Shown: one piece after another, positions 59,904 through 64,000 of the stretch
How the letters are laid out: each line of letters starts with the position of its first letter
Numbering within the stretch: the first letter of the stretch is position 1
NCBI RefSeq assembly: GCF_001659705.1
Contig: NZ_CP015971.1
Coordinates: forward strand, 1,302,001-1,366,000
Source: Arachidicoccus sp. BS20
GTDB taxonomy: Bacteria; Bacteroidota; Bacteroidia; Chitinophagales; Chitinophagaceae
DNA: 64,000 nt
Reading direction: 5' to 3'
Position numbers and translations under genes: made by a program
The notes under the pieces: generated by a model
Database searches by the model: none
Seen by the model: only the letters and a program-made list of their open reading frames with translations
What the model was told of the DNA's origin: nothing

Positions 59904-62900
59904 TTATAAACCGATTGTCAGCCCTAAAGTAACTGACTTAGCCAAAGGATAGGTTTCTCCTCTCGGATCTGCCGTTTCCGGATCCCACAATTTGAAAGGC
60001 GCCCAGGTCAATAAATTAGTGCCTATACAATAGATACGAATACTGTTCACATGAATTTTATTGAGCATTTCTTTAGGCAGCGTATAGCCGAGTTCCAAAT
60101 GTTTGAGCCTTAAGTATTCGCCGTTGCGCAGCCAGTAAGTGGAATTACGATAGTTATTGGCATTTCCGTTATAACTTAACCTTGGATACGGAGCATCCGG
60201 GTTTTCTGTTGCCGGGTCTCCGGAAATATCCGCCGATATCCATCTGTGTTCAACCATGCCTTGAAGTATATTGCCCCATTCGCCTTCGCTGAATGCATAC
60301 ACGGTTTTTCCGTAGATAAAAAAACTGGATTTACCGGCGCCCTGAAACAATACGTCCACATCAAATCCTTTCCAGCTGACCGAAGCGCCCACGCCGTACA
60401 CTAAATTCGGCGTACTGGTTGAACCGACGGCAACAATATCGTCATCATTGATGACCCCGTCGCCGTTGACGTCTTTATATTTAATATCGCCGGGCTGGTA
60501 ATCGCCGTATGTCTGCGTCGGGCTGTTGCGAATGTCATTATAATCTTTAAACAGTCCCAGTGCAATCAAGCCTCTGGTCTGATTAACGCGGTAACCTTTT
60601 TGCAACTGGTAAGGATATACGCTTTCTTCCTCATCCCTGTCCAGTACTTCATTTTTGCTTAAGGTTATATTGCCGCGCATGGTTACGTTTACTTTGTTGA
60701 ACTGGTGCTTTACCGTAAAATTACCGTCGATACCTTTGGAGCGGACGGCGCCAACATTGGCACTCGGCGCGCTTGTCAAGCCAATGTAATTAGGCAGGAA
60801 ATTTCTTTGCATATAAATGCCGGTGCGCTCTTCTTTAAAGGCGTCGAGCGTCATGGAGAAGTTATCGTGCCAGAGCGACAGGTCTAATCCTAGATCTTGC
60901 TTTTTTGCTATTTCCCACGTAACATACGGCGAAGCAACCTGTGAGTATCCTAATCCCCCGTAGTTTTTATCAAGTCCGAATTCTGCCCATTGATAACCGC
61001 CTAACCCTTCGGCTATAGTATATAAATACGGGAACCTGTTGTCATCTCCCAGATTATCATTGCCGACCCTGCCCCAGGAGTAACGGACTTTAAATAAATT
61101 GATCCATTTGAAATTATTCTTTATAAAATCTTCTTCGGCAATATTCCATGCACCGGAAACGGCGGGGAAGAAACCGAACTGATGCCCGGGCGCAAAGTTT
61201 TCCGAACCGGTGTATCCGAAATTAAAATCCGCATAATACCGGCTTTTCCAGTTGTAATACACATGCCCTGCAAGCCCCTGGTTTTTCTTGGGAACGCCTT
61301 TTTTAAGGTCATCCCCTATGTTTTGGGTAAATGTGCTGCTTTCCTGGTTATACCGTACATCGACGCCGATATTATGATATTTTATAGCATGGCTGTAATT
61401 CAGCATCGCAATAAGAAACTCCCTGCGGCTGCCGTCAGAACTGCTTGCCTGTGTGAGTGGGCTAGGGTCGGACCATTGTTTAAAAATAAGATTGCCGTCC
61501 GCATCACGTAATCGTTCCGCTTGCCATTGTTCGGGCCATTTATGGCGTTCTATGGTGGTGGTATTATAGGTATCGTATCCGAAACTTCCTTCAAACTTTA
61601 ATCCTTTAAGCAGAAAGTCAAAATCCTGGTCCAGCGTTACATTGGTCTGAATATTGTTGTCCCATGTTTCATTAAACCCGGTCTGGGTTGCGGCTACCCA
61701 GGGGTTCGTTTGATTACCCGTGCCTACCGCCGGCACATATCCGTTTGAATAATAGATCGGCGTGCGAATAGGCGTATAGCCAAACAATTCTCCCCAAACG
61801 TCGTTATCGCCCAGTCCCGGGCTGTTTCTCTTGATTAAGGAACCTGCAGCGCCCAATTTTAATATGGTCGTTTTAGTTACATTCACATCGGTGTTTAACC
61901 GGTATGTCCATTTTTGGTAATCGGCATTGGTATTATAATCCTTTTTTATTGCATCGTCCGTTTTATACATACCTTCTTCATCTAAGTAACTGCCCGAGAC
62001 ATAATAACGAGCCGTAGTACCGCCTCCGCTGAAACTGAGATTCGCGTTTTTGGTCATTGCCCCGTCTTTCAATATCTTTTTAGACCAGTCCACATTGGGA
62101 TACAAATCCGGGTCAAGCCCTAATCGTAGTATTTCCAGCTCAACCGGGCTGTAAATGGCAGGCTTATCCCGTGTTATCTGCGCTTCATTGAGTAGATTGG
62201 CATAGGTATTCCCATCCACAAATTTTGGCGTAATGGTACGGGTATTATAAGCGGCTTCGGCTTTGGCGTTGATATTGGTTTTACCGATAGTTCCGTGTTT
62301 CGTGGTTATCAGGATTACGCCGTTTGCGCCCTTAGCGCCGTACATTGCCGTGGCAGAGGCGTCTTTGAGTACCGTAAAGGTCTTAATATCATCGATATTT
62401 ACTTCATTGATATCCCTTTCAAATCCGTCCACCAGCACCAGCGCGCTGCTGCTGGCGCCGAAAGTGGCTATGCCTCTGACCCAAAAGTTGGATATGTCTT
62501 TTCCCGGCTGCCCGGAAGTCTGCATCGCCAGAATACCCGGCACATTTCCGGCTAATGTATTGACGATACTCGCCGTGGCGGCTGATTTCCGTAGTTCGTC
62601 CATATCTACCGATGTAACGGCTCCGGTAACATTAATTTTTTTCTGGGCGGTATATCCGGTAACGACCACCTCGTCTATAGCCTTCGCTTCTGATTTTTTC
62701 ATCAATACGTTCACGGTATCTTTATCTTTTACCAGTACTTCTACGGTATCGTAACCGATATAGGAAAATAATAACTTACGATAAGCTTCTACCTTTATGG
62801 TATATAAACCTTCTTTTGTAGAGAACGTACCTAATCCGGCAGAATTGATTACGGAAATACTTACCCCTGACAAAGGCTCTCCGGTTTCTCTGTCGGTAAT

Positions 62901-62999
62901 TTTTCCCGTAACGGTCATCCGGTCTTGGGAAAAAGCAGTTATACAGGTAAATAATAGCAAGCAACAGGTAAAAGCATTCCTTATTAACGCTTTCTTCAT
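59904..62999 (-). CDS. SusC/RagA-family TonB-linked outer membrane protein of the second Sus operon
   Basis: The 1031-residue protein has a signal peptide (1-25, ending TAFSQ), a carboxypeptidase-like regulatory domain (GKITDRETGEPLSGVSISV), the EVVVTGYTAQKK TonB-box region and a plug with FWVRGIATFGASSSALVLVD and VLKDASATAMYGAKGANGVI. The barrel ends SVTLGLTIGL. It imports a ligand captured by SusD, the DUF4361-like lipoprotein and the NHL protein. The gene upstream ends 12 bases before its start. Confidence 0.95.
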   Translation of the reverse strand: MKKALIRNAFTCCLLLFTCITAFSQDRMTVTGKITDRETGEPLSGVSISVINSAGLGTFSTKEGLYTIKVEAYRKLLFSYIGYDTVEVLVKDKDTVNVLMKKSEAKAIDEVVVTGYTAQKKINVTGAVTSVDMDELRKSAATASIVNTLAGNVPGILAMQTSGQPGKDISNFWVRGIATFGASSSALVLVDGFERDINEVNIDDIKTFTVLKDASATAMYGAKGANGVILITTKHGTIGKTNINAKAEAAYNTRTITPKFVDGNTYANLLNEAQITRDKPAIYSPVELEILRLGLDPDLYPNVDWSKKILKDGAMTKNANLSFSGGGTTARYYVSGSYLDEEGMYKTDDAIKKDYNTNADYQKWTYRLNTDVNVTKTTILKLGAAGSLIKRNSPGLGDNDVWGELFGYTPIRTPIYYSNGYVPAVGTGNQTNPWVAATQTGFNETWDNNIQTNVTLDQDFDFLLKGLKFEGSFGYDTYNTTTIERHKWPEQWQAERLRDADGNLIFKQWSDPSPLTQASSSDGSRREFLIAMLNYSHAIKYHNIGVDVRYNQESSTFTQNIGDDLKKGVPKKNQGLAGHVYYNWKSRYYADFNFGYTGSENFAPGHQFGFFPAVSGAWNIAEEDFIKNNFKWINLFKVRYSWGRVGNDNLGDDNRFPYLYTIAEGLGGYQWAEFGLDKNYGGLGYSQVASPYVTWEIAKKQDLGLDLSLWHDNFSMTLDAFKEERTGIYMQRNFLPNYIGLTSAPSANVGAVRSKGIDGNFTVKHQFNKVNVTMRGNITLSKNEVLDRDEEESVYPYQLQKGYRVNQTRGLIALGLFKDYNDIRNSPTQTYGDYQPGDIKYKDVNGDGVINDDDIVAVGSTSTPNLVYGVGASVSWKGFDVDVLFQGAGKSSFFIYGKTVYAFSEGEWGNILQGMVEHRWISADISGDPATENPDAPYPRLSYNGNANNYRNSTYWLRNGEYLRLKHLELGYTLPKEMLNKIHVNSIRIYCIGTNLLTWAPFKLWDPETADPRGETYPLAKSVTLGLTIGL

Positions 63000-63011
63000 G
63001 GCAATAATATT

Positions 63012-64000
63012 TTAGTTTTCTAATGAAATTTTTCGGATACAATGATTGTCGCAATCGCCTACATAAAACACCTGGTTTGTCGAGTCATAAGCTAAACCTC
63101 TCGGTGTGAAAAATCTTGCCTCCGTACGAAGCCCGCCGTCAACCAAGCCTTTCGTATCATTATCAAGGCTTGGGCTGCCCCTGCCGGCAAAAGTGGTAAC
63201 TTTTCCTTCGGGCGTGAGGATACGGATATCATTATTGCTTTGCTCGGTAAAGTAAAAATCGTACTCATCCTTCTTGCCCGCATAATCGGGATTTTTGACA
63301 AATACGCCCTGATAGGGACCGGCCAATCTTGCCGATGTGCCTACGCCGTCCACCCAGGCATTACCTGCCCTCGCCTCGCCGCAAACCACGTAGGGTTGCA
63401 GAAAGGTTTTGCTGTTCCAGTCATAATCGGTTCTTAATATATAGTTCTGATTAATGACTACGATGTAGGCGTAATCGCCGGTGGGTGCAATGTCGATTTG
63501 AAACTCCCACCCATTATCCTGAATCAAGTATAACAGTTGGTAATCTTTGATACCCAAATCATGGTTTTCAAAATAGCGGTTCAAGTCAAACCGGTAAAAC
63601 TGCCCCTTTTCAAAACTGTTAAAATACAATTCTCCGTTTACGGGGTGCACAGATGCGCCGTTGCATTGCCTATATGAGGTAAGTACCTGGGGGTCTTTAA
63701 AATTATTTGCCCGGGACAATATAGAAGTGCTTATGCCATTCACATCTCCCTGGTCATTGGCAATAATCATGTAGTTTTTATCCAGCGTAAAAGCGATGGT
63801 TCTGATACGACTCCAGCCGCCCATGCCTCTTGTAATGGGCGTGGTTACGGTACTGTCTTTGAAATTCAGCAGCCTTATGTCGCTGCCGTCCTGCCCCATA
63901 TATAATAAATTGGGGTTCTTAGGATCGAAAGTCAGCCAAGTAGGATTTTGGAAGCCGCCGCAATCGGCAAAAGTGCCGTCCTTTATATCGTAATTGCCTC
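63012..64000 (-). CDS. NHL-repeat surface protein, 5' end outside the window
   Basis: The frame stays open to the right edge of the window, so only the C-terminal 329 or so residues are present. They carry NHL/propeller motifs (WLTFDPKNPNLLYMG, FFTPRGLAYDSTNQVFYVGD, then CDNHCIRKISLEN). In related loci such proteins carry an N-terminal IPT/TIG domain and a lipoprotein signal; here that part is not visible. An internal Met at position 63899 is not the true start, because coding continues upstream of it. It is the first visible gene of the Sus operon. Confidence 0.82.
   Translation of the reverse strand, partial: GNYDIKDGTFADCGGFQNPTWLTFDPKNPNLLYMGQDGSDIRLLNFKDSTVTTPITRGMGGWSRIRTIAFTLDKNYMIIANDQGDVNGISTSILSRANNFKDPQVLTSYRQCNGASVHPVNGELYFNSFEKGQFYRFDLNRYFENHDLGIKDYQLLYLIQDNGWEFQIDIAPTGDYAYIVVINQNYILRTDYDWNSKTFLQPYVVCGEARAGNAWVDGVGTSARLAGPYQGVFVKNPDYAGKKDEYDFYFTEQSNNDIRILTPEGKVTTFAGRGSPSLDNDTKGLVDGGLRTEARFFTPRGLAYDSTNQVFYVGDCDNHCIRKISLEN

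Noticed and set aside
12990-64000. tRNA, rRNA or phage integration sites in the window
   Set aside because: I looked for tRNA-like TTCGANNC arms with CCA ends and for integrase genes and found none that I could support.

Overview
The window is a stretch of a Bacteroidota chromosome, most likely family Chitinophagaceae or a close relative. Grounds: two SusC/SusD pairs, DUF6520 and MauE genes, several lipoproteins with Bacteroidota-type signals, -7 boxes of the form TAnnTTTG, and a Wza/Wzc exopolysaccharide locus of the type found in this phylum. Base composition is a mosaic. The first 5.2 kb and the glycosyltransferase block (about 24.4-36.9 kb) are AT-rich, while the regions at 6.7-11.2 kb and 44.4-47.5 kb are clearly more GC-rich, which suggests separate origins.

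Layout. (1) 0-5.2 kb is an accessory, defence-like region: a TIR/deoxyribosyltransferase-like nucleotide-binding protein with a partner, a frameshifted gene between two related spacer repeats, an ADP-ribosyltransferase with a small overlapping partner, and a truncated sugar transferase. (2) 5.2-6.7 kb holds a small DNA-binding-type gene and a seven-copy tandem repeat. (3) 6.7-11.2 kb encodes a lipoprotein, a membrane protein, a DesK/NarX-type histidine kinase, a LuxR-type response regulator and an AraC-type regulator. Kinase and regulator are split by repeats. (4) 11.7-18.3 kb is a MauE - DUF6520 pair facing a TlpA-SusC-SusD operon. (5) 18.3-21.5 kb has a structured repeat, a candidate structured RNA, an Xre-like regulator, a HEPN-like protein and an NHL lipoprotein. 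(6) 21.8-43.6 kb is a large leftward exopolysaccharide locus: dTDP-sugar genes (rfbA, rfbC, rfbB but no rfbD), pyruvyl transferase, two flippases, glycosyltransferases, an EpsG-type polymerase, Wzc, Wza, and GDP-fucose genes gmd and fcl. It continues rightward with a WcaJ-type initiating transferase and ugd. (7) 47.6-53.0 kb carries two Rpn nuclease operons separated and flanked by hairpin repeat arrays. (8) 53.0-64.0 kb is a leftward polysaccharide/peptide utilisation operon: NHL surface protein, SusC, SusD, DUF4361-like lipoprotein, DUF4488 protein and a glutaminase-A-like protein.

The most unusual feature is the Rpn region. Each full-length Rpn nuclease has an in-frame internal start codon behind a strong Shine-Dalgarno sequence. 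The exact module from that site to the stop codon is repeated downstream as free-standing small genes: three plus a divergent fourth in one operon, one plus the same divergent one in the other. Copies differ in the number of 12-bp repeats encoding four-residue units. In E. coli, small proteins translated from inside rpn genes antagonise the full-length nuclease, so these look like a multiplying, hypervariable family of stand-alone antitoxins.

Two dispersed elements also stand out. One is a ~160-210-base element (four copies) whose helices are preserved by compensatory changes and which can form a pseudoknot. The other is a ~90-base leader that ends exactly at the ATGAAA start codon of at least four unrelated genes, with a fifth orphan copy. 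Function assignments below come from motif recognition by eye. No database search was possible.
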